A stretch of 64,000 nt of DNA from Ecdyonurus torrentis (taxonomy: Eukaryota > Arthropoda > Insecta > Ephemeroptera > Heptageniidae), in NCBI GenBank assembly GCA_949318235.1, contig OX439131.1, positions 45,387,359-45,451,358 on the forward strand, given 5' to 3'. The translations under genes and the position numbers were made by a program. The notes below the pieces were generated by a model that saw only the letters and a program-made list of their open reading frames with translations, ran no database searches and had not been told where the DNA came from. Numbering within the stretch: the first letter of the stretch is position 1; every line of letters starts with the position of its first letter. Positions 34,601 through 64,000 of the stretch are shown one piece after another.

Positions 34601-35952
34601 TGAGCATAAGTACTAGCCAATGAAAGACCCTTAAATGATGTAAGGACTCAACAAAGAGGGTGTACCAATACCTTTGGATGTGTTGGATACTTTAGACCAT
34701 TTTTTAAGTTGCTTTAACTCTGAAGATCATTTGTTTTAAATGATAAATACTAAATTTGCTGGAAAGTCTAAGAAATTTAGTTAAATTGTTTCAGATTTTC
34801 AGCAATTTAAAGTAATGGTCCAAAGTGGCCCCATCTGACGGTACATACATATCCCACATAGTAAAGGTTCCGCAGAAAACTGAACTATATATAGTCTCCC
34901 CGCGCCTCAAATTTGGAACATCTGCACTTTTCGCCTCTGTTGAAATTGAAGCATCTTTTATCATCACTCCATTACAGATGCTTCAATTTTGGATGAGGTG
35001 GAGAGCGCAGATGTTCCAAATTTGAGGCGTGCAGAGACTACAGATAGTTCAATTTTCCACGGAGCCATCGATATGCTGCATATTAAAGGCGTAGAACACC
35101 TTGAACAAAAAAGCTGTGTAATATCCTGATGTAACCTGAAAATCAATGTTGATTTTCAGGTTCTTTAGGATACGTATTACACAACTTTTTTTGTTCAAGG
35201 TGTTCTACGCCTTTAAACAATTTTTTAGAACTTTTCATTATGCCCGATTTTCAAACTTTAACACTCACCGTGGCTTCCAGTTCTCCATAATTGCAGACCA
35301 GCTTGCCACCAACATCTGCAGCAGCACTTGGACACTTGCTCTCTTCTATACCTCTCTCATGAGCCATCTGAGCATACATTTCTATCCTCGGAGAATACAC
35401 TCTCATAGAGAGTGCAAGTTTAAGCATCAATATTTGAGCTTTACTCACAATAGGACTTATTTTGTCCAATATAACATCATACCAATCTTTTTCACTCACT
35501 ACAATAATAACAAAAGAACATACATATTGTGTATTAGTGTACTGCATACAGGCATTCAGATTTCATAATATTTCTTATGCATAGATAAATTACATACTTT
35601 TATTTTTGATGTCTGGTTGAACTTTATTTATTTCTTCAATAAATGACCACATTAATTCAGGTGCTTCTTCAGCCAAATATTCACATGTTTCTAATAAATA
35701 TGGTGTTGCTAACCATTTAGCTTCTATAAGAGTTGTCACCGACTTTGCTTTTTGTTGGCTAGGCTTACCTCTACATATTGATAAGTTAATGCTAATAAAA
35801 AGCACCAACATCCATACCTGTAAAAAATAATTATATAAATATTAACATTTTTTCTTATAATATTACATTACATTAATAATTAATGCCGGTATGAAACAAA
35901 AGATGCCCAACGAAAACGAGTTTATTTTACTTACTGTTTTTCTAATATCCAT
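9401..35952 (-). CDS. UGGT: UDP-glucose:glycoprotein glucosyltransferase, complete gene of 27 coding exons
   Basis: ER-lumen folding sensor that adds one glucose to high-mannose N-glycans of misfolded glycoproteins, returning them to calnexin/calreticulin. Exons, 5' to 3': 35952-35935, 35817-35598, 35498-35269, 34376-34170, 31750-31655, 31587-31499, 31104-30909, 30251-30038, 29693-29443, 28448-28227, 27698-27516, 24708-24527, 23871-23583, 22842-22636, 21986-21710, 21507-21396, 21048-20863, 19880-19671, 19199-18975, 18681-18517, 16743-16657, 15387-15195, 14241-14059, 13005-12730, 12204-12088, 11700-11553, 9432-9401. All junctions are GT-AG and phases agree; they join to 4815 nt, 1604 residues, close to animal UGGTs (about 1550). 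A signal peptide, thioredoxin-like region and GT24 domain with DADQ (1411-1414) are visible. The start ATG GAT ATT AGA is the only in-frame Met whose exon has a good donor (GTAAGT). One UGGT gene; UGGT1/UGGT2 cannot be distinguished. Confidence 0.97.
9531..9642 (+). mobile_element. LINE-like 3' end fragment (+ strand copy)
   Basis: About 110 bp ending TACACGCATTGTGTTTAATA and an A-rich tail. It is the inverted match of 9795-9897, so two copies of the same 3' tail face each other tail to tail in the last UGGT intron. Confidence 0.65.
9795..10474 (-). pseudogene. LINE-like retrotransposon 3' fragment, reverse transcriptase C-terminus plus zinc motif
   Basis: On the - strand, 10446-9928 gives [24 protein letters not shown], the sequence type that follows the RT core in non-LTR retrotransposons. 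A second frame (10105-9887) gives [14 protein letters not shown] followed by [16 protein letters not shown], a C-terminal Cys/His zinc motif. The two frames overlap, so the copy is frameshifted and dead. It ends in a 3' tail with ATTGTGTTTAATAAA and a poly(A) run (poly-T on the + strand near 9795-9805). Related 3' ends lie at 13200-13492 and 20341-20715. The upstream RT core is missing and an 8-bp-TSD element sits at the 5' border. The clade is not assignable. Confidence 0.75.
10475..11168. mobile_element. Non-autonomous DNA transposon with 31-bp perfect TIRs and an 8-bp TSD
   Basis: Both ends are the same 31 bp in inverted orientation (starting TAGAGTACTCTAGAAGGGGG and continuing to TATACGCG). 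AATAGGAT is directly repeated at 10467-10474 and 11169-11176. Subterminal inverted blocks follow (GTAAGTAATGGG against CCCATTACTTAC; GGGGTTTTTTG against CAAAAAACCCC). The 694-bp interior has no open frame of note. An 8-bp duplication fits hAT-type (or P/Merlin-type) transposition. The TIR sequence itself is not one I recognise. Confidence 0.92.
11398..11414. repeat. (CA)n microsatellite
   Basis: Short CA run of about 17 bp in UGGT intron 26. Confidence 0.8.
13200..13492 (+). pseudogene. LINE-like 3' end with zinc motif, copy 2
   Basis: The frame 13200-13424 reads [16 protein letters not shown] then [16 protein letters not shown], clearly homologous to the zinc motif at 9887-10105. A short tail ending TGGTGTTTAATAAAT follows. 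It lies in UGGT intron 23 and is preceded by a poly-T run (13158-13182). 5'-truncated copy of the same family. Confidence 0.75.
14464..14583. mobile_element. Mini Tc1/mariner-like fold-back element
   Basis: Ends CAGCTCTGGCCAAAAGTTCC are inverted at the right side (GGAACTTTTGGCCAGAGCTG), and TA flanks each end (14462-14463 and 14584-14585). The CAG...TGGCCAAAAGTT end with a TA target is typical of Tc1/mariner elements. It is 120 bp with no coding capacity, a solo MITE in UGGT intron 22. Confidence 0.85.
14872..15089. mobile_element. Fold-back element, AAGAAAAGGATAGAATTACC family, copy 1
   Basis: Inverted ends GATCAATAATAAAGAAAAGG plus a GTGGCACAGTGTTTTGTTAT block inside each arm. Larger copy at 30405-30771; interrupted copy at about 46255-46800; diverged copy near 48865-49050. 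Confidence 0.75.
15670..15710. repeat. Poly(A) tract of about 40 bp
   Basis: Uninterrupted A run in UGGT intron 21. Similar long runs occur at 18768-18808, 43857-43885, 54304-54347 and 54481-54510. Confidence 0.9.
16080..16236. mobile_element. TTAA-flanked fold-back element, AGGCGTAGAACACC family, copy 2
   Basis: Starts TTAAAGGTGTAGAACACGC, with AATATCCTAGCATACCTGAA and its inverted partner TTCAGTATGTTAGGATATTA. Ends GTTCTATGCTTTTAA. Diverged and shortened relative to 8127-8427. Confidence 0.75.
16991..17325. mobile_element. TTAA-flanked fold-back element with AGCCCCTCT ends
   Basis: Left TTAAAGCCCCTCT and right AGAGGGGCTTTAA. The centre is a palindrome around CTCTGACGTCAGAG. It shares layout and internal phrases (TGTGCAGGTTGCAT, CCCATTTTGTG) with the family at 17775-18115, so the two are probably related. 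Confidence 0.75.
17775..18115. mobile_element. TTAA-flanked fold-back element, CATAGACCACATAAAAC family, copy 1
   Basis: Begins TTAAAGGCATAGAAAACATG and ends GTTGTCTATGCCTTTAA. The middle has TTTATGACGTCAGAAAC. Sister copies at 51602-51943, 56177-56513 and 61917-63806 share long stretches including AAGTATGCAAATT and TGCGGGTTGCATAAAT types. Length about 340 bp, non-coding. Confidence 0.85.
18517..35498 (-). CDS. UGGT: UGGT exons 3-20: thioredoxin-like and beta-sandwich folding-sensor region
   Basis: These exons carry the N-terminal misfold-recognition part. Recognisable conserved stretches in order: LDHHF with [12 protein letters not shown] (exon 4), [15 protein letters not shown] (5), [11 protein letters not shown] (6), [14 protein letters not shown] (7), [13 protein letters not shown] (8), [17 protein letters not shown] (9), [20 protein letters not shown] (12), [17 protein letters not shown] (15), [17 protein letters not shown] (17), [19 protein letters not shown] and [13 protein letters not shown] (18), [20 protein letters not shown] (19). 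Exon 4 (207 nt) lies 2.4 kb from exon 5. Residues of exon 20 ([22 protein letters not shown]) match the spacer just before the catalytic domain. Confidence 0.95.
20351..20715 (+). pseudogene. LINE-like 3' end, copy 3, with (TAAA)n tail
   Basis: Translation around 20351-20470 resembles the same zinc-motif region (TRFAA, ICNTK), but it is broken by frameshifts. The copy ends near ATTGTTCAATAAATAAGTAGG, followed by a TAAA repeat (20671-20715). Intron 17 of UGGT. Confidence 0.65.
21150..21345. mobile_element. Fold-back element, GAGCTTTAGTTA family, copy 1
   Basis: Carries AAGAGCTTTAGTTAAAGAGT and TTTGAAAATTTGGCCAAAGTGAC with weaker inverted partners at the left side. The sister at 29800-29992 is clearer. 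Non-coding. Confidence 0.55.
22035..22167. mobile_element. Fold-back element directly abutting a poly-G run
   Basis: GCTAATGGACCACTTGCAAT at the left is inverted at the right as ATTGCAAGTGGTCCATTAGC. A run of about 21 G follows immediately at 22168. Confidence 0.75.
22168..22188. repeat. Poly-G tract
   Basis: About 21 consecutive G. Other G or C runs of at least 12 lie at 25071-25083, 28926-28945, 43304-43319, 47332-47349 and 51047-51061. Such runs can form G-quadruplexes. Confidence 0.9.
22214..22393. mobile_element. Fold-back element, AGTACACTTAACTTGGTGG ends
   Basis: The left end AGTACACTTAACTTGGTGGT and the following AAATCTAACATTAAAGAC are inverted at the right (GTCTTTGATGTTAGATTTAC, AGCTAAGTGTACT). 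An inner GCCGCTGCC/AAAGCGGCAT pair continues the stem. Intron 14 of UGGT. Confidence 0.8.
24001..24132. mobile_element. Fold-back element around a GATTGGCTAG stem
   Basis: TGGTAAAAATATTGAGGTTT and CTCTGATTGGCTAG are inverted at CTAGCCAATCAGG and AACGCGATATTTATACCA. Lies in UGGT intron 12 directly before another inverted-repeat element. Confidence 0.7.
24146..24375. mobile_element. Inverted-repeat element, ATTTGACTTTTCTAGCCC ends
   Basis: ATTTGACTTTTCTAGCCCAC at the left is matched inverted by GTGGGCTAGAAAAGTCAAAT at the right. A shared AAGCAAGCCCCACGAG/CTCGTGGGGCTCACTT block follows inside. About 230 bp, non-coding. Confidence 0.8.
25010..27143. mobile_element. hAT-like DNA transposon with an 8-bp TSD, no intact transposase
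   Basis: CAGGGGCGGCT at the left end is inverted at the right (AGCCGCCCCTG). AAAATTAT is directly repeated outside both ends (25002-25009 and 27144-27151). CAGGGGCGG-type ends with 8-bp duplications are characteristic of hAT elements. Inside the ends a GCAAGCA motif also recurs in both orientations. The 2134-bp interior contains a GA microsatellite (25585-25679) and AT-rich sequence. I find no transposase frame, so it is non-autonomous or decayed. It fills most of UGGT intron 11. Confidence 0.9.
25585..25679. repeat. (GA)n microsatellite
   Basis: About 95 bp of GA repeat inside the hAT-like element. Confidence 0.97.
27900..28190. mobile_element. Dispersed repeat, GAGCAATG...CATTGCTC family, copy 1
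   Basis: Shares AAGTTGATGCCATATGTGAG, AGCACTAAATAA, a GCCAAAAACCAC block and ATGCTGAGCAATGTTATTCA with 59440-59940. A partial inverted relative lies near 55310-55400. About 290 bp, non-coding, in UGGT intron 10. Confidence 0.7.
28694..28910. mobile_element. Fold-back element, AAAAGGTCTATCTCG family, copy 1
   Basis: Nearly full-length inverted repeat. Each arm contains repeated modules AAAAGGCCTATCTCG separated by TTTTGTCAGGGGAAGC or TTTTGTCTGTGGAAGC. Centre near CCGAACGTTATAGAGATGGC. Copy 2 is at 44855-45082. Confidence 0.85.
28926..28945. repeat. Poly-C tract
   Basis: About 20 consecutive C just beyond the fold-back element. Confidence 0.9.
29800..29992. mobile_element. Fold-back element, GAGCTTTAGTTA family, copy 2
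   Basis: The left part (AAGTGACGTTGGC, ACTAACTAAAGCTCATA) is inverted on the right (TATGAGCTTTAGTTAGG, GGTCAAAGTCACT). The centre is GTGCAAAAATCAAG. Intron 8 of UGGT. Confidence 0.7.
30405..30771. mobile_element. Fold-back element, AAGAAAAGGATAGAATTACC family, copy 2
   Basis: Both arms carry AAGAAAAGGATAGAATTACC, a GTGGCACAGTTTTTTGTTAT block and AAAGTTTCATAACTGAAGCT, in inverted orientation. Its outer flank CATCGCAGTTAGG reveals the insertion point of the element at 46301. Confidence 0.8.
31185..31440. mobile_element. Fold-back element, AATTTCTAATTTTTGAGTTT family, copy 1
   Basis: Arms with AAATTTCTAATTTTTGAGTT against AACTCAAAATTTACATTGCG, and a centre carrying CACAAAATGGCGTCATGGTT / AACTGTGATGTG. 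Relatives: 48690-48850, 53560-53825 and 59130-59330. Confidence 0.7.
32776..33295. repeat. 520-bp near-perfect palindrome, probable young transposon
   Basis: The left arm (GTTGATAATTAAAAGATAGA onward) is repeated in reverse complement almost base for base in the right arm, meeting at AAAAACGTTTTT near 33037 with no spacer. ACAAATATAATTATG occurs directly at 32762-32776 and 33328-33342, so the inserted unit may be 32777-33327 with a 15-bp duplication. The arms contain GGGGAATGGGAGATAATGAG, which is also found diverged near 39015, 40345 and 40995. A transcript through it would fold into a long hairpin. Confidence 0.92.
33755..33951. mobile_element. Fold-back element, AGTCAACCGGGGTGACTTTG ends
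   Basis: The left end AGTCAACCGGGGTGACTTTG is inverted on the right as CAAAGTCACCCCAGTTGACT, with inner ATTATCTCTG/AACACCCA partners. Diverged relatives (GGGGTGACTTTGTC, AAATGGGGTGACAAAGTC) lie near 45356 and 45765. Confidence 0.8.
34869..35061. mobile_element. Fold-back element, CCTCAAATTTGGAACATCTG stem
   Basis: AACTGAACTATATATAGTCT and CCTCAAATTTGGAACATCTG are inverted at CAGATGTTCCAAATTTGAGG and AGATAGTTCAATTTTCCACGG. It sits just upstream, in + strand coordinates, of another fold-back element. Confidence 0.8.
35083..35216. mobile_element. TTAA-flanked fold-back element, AGGCGTAGAACACC family, copy 3
   Basis: A 134-bp minimal copy: TTAAAGGCGTAGAACACCTT...AAGGTGTTCTACGCCTTTAA with only a short central loop (GAAAATCAATGTTGATTTTC). 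Ends fully conserved with 8127-8427. In UGGT intron 3. Confidence 0.88.
35598..35952 (-). CDS. UGGT: UGGT exons 1-2: start codon and signal peptide
   Basis: Exon 1 codes only MDIRKT before GTAAGT. Exon 2 continues with a hydrophobic stretch ([15 protein letters not shown]) that acts as the ER signal peptide. It then enters the mature N-terminus with [20 protein letters not shown], the conserved start of the first thioredoxin-like domain. The 18-nt coding part of exon 1 is too short to find by open-frame search and was placed by the ATG, the splice donor and the frame. Confidence 0.9.
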
Positions 35953-36159
35953 GATTCACGCGATGTAATAAATAAATTAAAATTATTTATCATTCAAATA
36001 TTATTATATTACAAACATTCACAACCAATAAACATTTTTATAAATTACATACGACGTATTTTTGCTTGCAAATTTATGCAGAAGGAAATTTTGTAAAGAA
36101 ATTTGCACCAGATGATGATGTTTTCAATGATCAATCGATGATGATGATTTTTTCAGGAA

Positions 36160-36178
36160 CCAATGAGAGTCGGCCATG
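36160..36178 (+). promoter_or_regulatory. ERSE-like motif
   Basis: CCAAT, nine bases, then CCATG. The ER stress response element is CCAAT-N9-CCACG, bound by NF-Y with ATF6/XBP1. Spacing is exact and one base differs. It lies about 210 bp upstream of the UGGT start codon, an ER quality-control gene. Functional assignment is an inference. Confidence 0.4.
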
Positions 36179-36394
36179 TATGTCTATTTTTAATTCAGTT
36201 TTAATCAAGTTTTCTTGGATTAAAACCATATTTTATTGATTATTTAGATTTAAAAAAGTATATTTTTTATAATAAGTAACTTTAATTGGAAATCATTAAT
36301 TAATTAAAGTAAAAAAATTAAAATTAAATTAACTCATTTGAAATTGCCGGTAAATTAAATTGACGATCGAAATAATCATGTGTTAAAAATTTTA

Positions 36395-36406
36395 TTCGCG
36401 CCAAAA
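36395..36406. promoter_or_regulatory. E2F binding site upstream of POLA1
   Basis: TTCGCGCCAAAA; the - strand reads TTTTGGCGCGAA, which contains the consensus TTTSGCGCS exactly. It is about 105 bp before the POLA1 ATG. E2F-DP control of S-phase genes, DNA polymerase alpha included, is well established in animals. Confidence 0.7.
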
Positions 36407-36511
36407 GTTGTTGGCTGATGGCTGCAAAATAGTTTAAGGACTAAAATTAAGATAGAATTTCGTAAAATTTTATGTGTGATTGCCATAATATTTCAGTTTT
36501 AAAGATATAAA

Positions 36512-61861
<25,350 letters not shown>

Positions 61862-61916
61862 GTGTGTGATTCTTGCATCATAGCTGGGGAGTTGGTAAGG
61901 TACATCAAATATGTAC

Positions 61917-63806
61917 CATTTAAACCATAGACCACATAAAACAACATGCGCTTTTTAATGAATAAACACGAAATGGAATCTTCAAAACTGATGACAATTT
62001 TTATTAGAATGTTAATGTAGCCCCATGAGAGAGCATTAAAATACTGTAAAGTATTCAATTTGTGTGACTATTCATGTTTCTGATGTCAGAAACATGCAAA
62101 AATTAGTAAAAAAAAAAAAAAAAAAAAAAATGTGGGTTGTATAAATTGAAAATTTTGGATCGCTGCTCCGGTGATACAGTTGGGTGTTGAGACAAACTAA
62201 AGCTATTTATGTAAGTCCCATCAAGTATTTCGCTGTGGCTGCGGCCAAAGGGCGTATGTGCATTTCAAGGTCGCCCCACAAAGGGCGTATGTGCATTTTT
62301 GGCCAGTTAAATAAAGGGCGTATGTGCAATTTTGGCCAGTTGAACAAAGGGCGTATGTGCATTTCTGGCCAAAACGATATTATTTCATTTTATTAAAAAG
62401 GGTATTTTGTTACATGTTCCCTGTAATTTTTATGTGTTTTTGACTATTATTTTTAAATATACATACGAAATATATTGCACTACTTTAGCGGAAAACGGTT
62501 TGGCCAACTAGAGATTGTAAAGGCGTATGTGCAACAGCAGGGCTACCACTTGTATAATGTTGCTACTAAATGATGAACTACGTTATATTTAATGAATTTC
62601 GGTATTAATTTGCATTTTTTAACCAAAATATAAAAAAGGGTGAAATTAAATAAATATGACTCCTATCAATTATGTTGAATCCCAATATATTTTCATAATT
62701 TTATGAAAATTTGTTTGGGTAGTATTTGTTAGATTTTTTTTCTGTTGTTGGCTATTATTAACATGATGACGTCAGAAAACGATGTATATTATTTTTTTTA
62801 ATAAATGACGGGAAAAAGATCATAATTTGATGGAAATATGTAGATTTATTTATTTTGATGTTTTTAAATTTATCCTGTGCATGGAAATTGCAAAGTAAAT
62901 TCAAATGGATTATCATTGGATTTCTGATATAGTTAAATTTTAAATTAATTTTTTACTTTAATTATCTTTTTAGATATAATAATTTTACACTTTATCTTTA
63001 TTTCTTCCTTTTTTCTTTTTTTGTTTTTTGTGATATTAAAAAATTTACTCTGTAGCAAACTCAAAGTATTTTACGTAATTTTCAGATCGAGAAGTAATGG
63101 CAGATATAGGCAGATATAGATAAAGGCAAAACTGGTGTTGATTCTAATTATTTTCACCAAAAAATAAGATTGGCGGTATGGTGTCATCGCACTAGTTTAA
63201 TTAGAGAAAATTAATGATTCAACTGTGACTACGTGATCGCGATATACAGCGATATCTTGAGATTTCGGCGTGATTTCGCCTTCACCCACACTTCAATTTC
63301 TTAGTTTTTAAGTATATAATAATGCACAAAAGAATACAATAAATATGTAAAATAATAATTACTTGTATATATTCAATTTTTTGAGAAAACAAAATTCATT
63401 CAAAACAGAAACAAATTTCTTTTGTATTTCAAAAAATTATTCCGCATAGTATTTGTTGAAAAAAAAAATCTACCATATTTTGCTAATTATATTTGTTAAA
63501 ACTAAAAGTACATAAAATTCTTTATTATAAACATTTTAATTGCCAAAAAATGGACTTGACTTAAACATTTAATTTCCTTCTTCTTATTGTTTTAATGTTT
63601 TAAACAGTTTTTTGTCTCTCCTGTAAAATTATGAAAAATGCACATACGCCCTCTGCTGCAAACTGGCCAAATGCACATACGCCTTTTGCTGAAAACTAGC
63701 CAAACGCACATACGCCTTTTGCTGCAAACTGGCCAATTGCACATACGCCCTTTGGCCGCAGCTCCATCGATTTGTGATATACGTAAATGCTTATGTTTTC
63801 TTCTGA
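61917..63806. mobile_element. TTAA-type fold-back element, CATAGACCACATAAAAC family, copy 4, split by an insertion
   Basis: The left part 61917-62230 matches 56177-56513 from ACCATAGACCACATAAAACA through GTAAGTCCCATCAAGTATTT. The match resumes at 63770 with ATTTGTGATATACG and fades near 63806. The break is the insertion described in the next entry. Confidence 0.85.
62231..63769. mobile_element. 1.5-kb DNA transposon with repeated subterminal motif, nested
   Basis: Ends CGCTGTGGCTGCGGCCAAAG and inverted CGATGGAGCTGCGGCCAAAG. ATTT is repeated at 62227-62230 and 63770-63773. Within 160 bp of the left end AAAGGGCGTATGTGCA-type motifs occur four times in direct orientation (plus one at 62518). 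Within 130 bp of the right end the inverted form TGCACATACGCC occurs four times. The spacers are also similar (TTTTGGCCAGTT / AACTGGCCAA). No transposase frame is visible. The arrangement suggests transposase-binding sites. The superfamily is unknown to me. Confidence 0.85.
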
Positions 63807-64000
63807 AGTTGGTGGTGCTGCCATTAGATAAGTTAAAAGAGGAACTTTTTTTTTTTTTTTTTTACAGTAATTCATTGTAGTTGATTCATATCCAGCAACA
63901 CAAATAATACAGGTTAATCATCAAATAATATTTACTAATAAATATTAATAAAAAATCTTCTATGCAATATGTATGATACTTAAAATATTTGATAGTTTAA

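Larger units (their letters stand above)
35953..36511. promoter_or_regulatory. Head-to-head UGGT/POLA1 intergenic region, probable bidirectional promoter
   Basis: The two start codons diverge and are 559 bp apart, so both promoters and 5'UTRs must fit here or overlap. The segment is AT-rich, without a TATA box I would trust. It contains CCAAT motifs, a perfect E2F site and an ERSE-like motif (separate entries). Confidence 0.75.
61862..64000 (+). other. POLA1 intron 15, 5' part
   Basis: From the GTGTGT donor to the end of the window there is no exon. The next POLA1 exon, carrying motif B, must lie beyond. Contents are the nested transposons listed, then AT-rich sequence and a poly-T run (63847-63865). 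Confidence 0.85.

Noticed and set aside
62184..62396. Repetitive peptide with KGRMCI units
   Set aside because: Translation of the GGCGTATGTGCA subterminal boxes of a transposon; the reverse side at 63638-63880 gives a mirror artefact.

Overview
The window is metazoan nuclear DNA. Its genes have many introns with GT-AG splice sites, the non-coding DNA is AT-rich, and it is full of microsatellites, homopolymer runs and fold-back transposons. The gene set (Wnt, ER glycoprotein folding sensor, DNA polymerase alpha) is animal. Intron size and transposon load suggest an invertebrate, but I cannot name the species.

Layout. (1) 1-7260: the last coding exon of a Wnt gene on the + strand (6164-6347), followed by an imperfect tandem repeat that probably lies in its 3'UTR. 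(2) 9352-35952, - strand: a complete UDP-glucose:glycoprotein glucosyltransferase (UGGT) gene. I could join 27 coding exons into one frame of 4815 nt (1604 aa) ending in HIEL, a KDEL-type ER retrieval signal. (3) 35953-36511: a 559-bp head-to-head intergenic segment, probably a bidirectional promoter, with a canonical E2F site and an ERSE-like motif. (4) 36512-61861, + strand: the first 15 coding exons (962 codons) of the DNA polymerase alpha catalytic subunit (POLA1), running off the window after motif A. Its 12-kb intron 11 holds, on the opposite strand, an intronless reading frame (51939-52640) that looks like a membrane-anchored PDGF/VEGF-type growth factor.

The introns hold many mobile elements, several with insertion-site duplications that can be read directly: an 8-bp-TSD element with 31-bp perfect ends (10475-11168); a 2.1-kb hAT-like element (25010-27143); two Harbinger-like MITEs with TAA duplications (46301-46781, 48192-48378); a 1.5-kb element with repeated subterminal motifs nested inside an older fold-back element (62231-63769); a 520-bp near-perfect palindrome (32776-33295); and several fold-back families bounded by TTAA. 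There is also a Penelope-like GIY-YIG remnant (41990-43010) and three 3' ends of one LINE-like family. A TGACGTCA-type palindrome recurs near the centre of several of the fold-back families.

The genes do not form a pathway. UGGT re-glucosylates misfolded glycoproteins in the ER, POLA1 starts DNA replication with primase, and Wnt and the VEGF-like protein would be secreted or membrane signals. The most noteworthy candidates are the nested VEGF-like gene, the shared UGGT/POLA1 promoter and the CRE-carrying TTAA fold-back elements.
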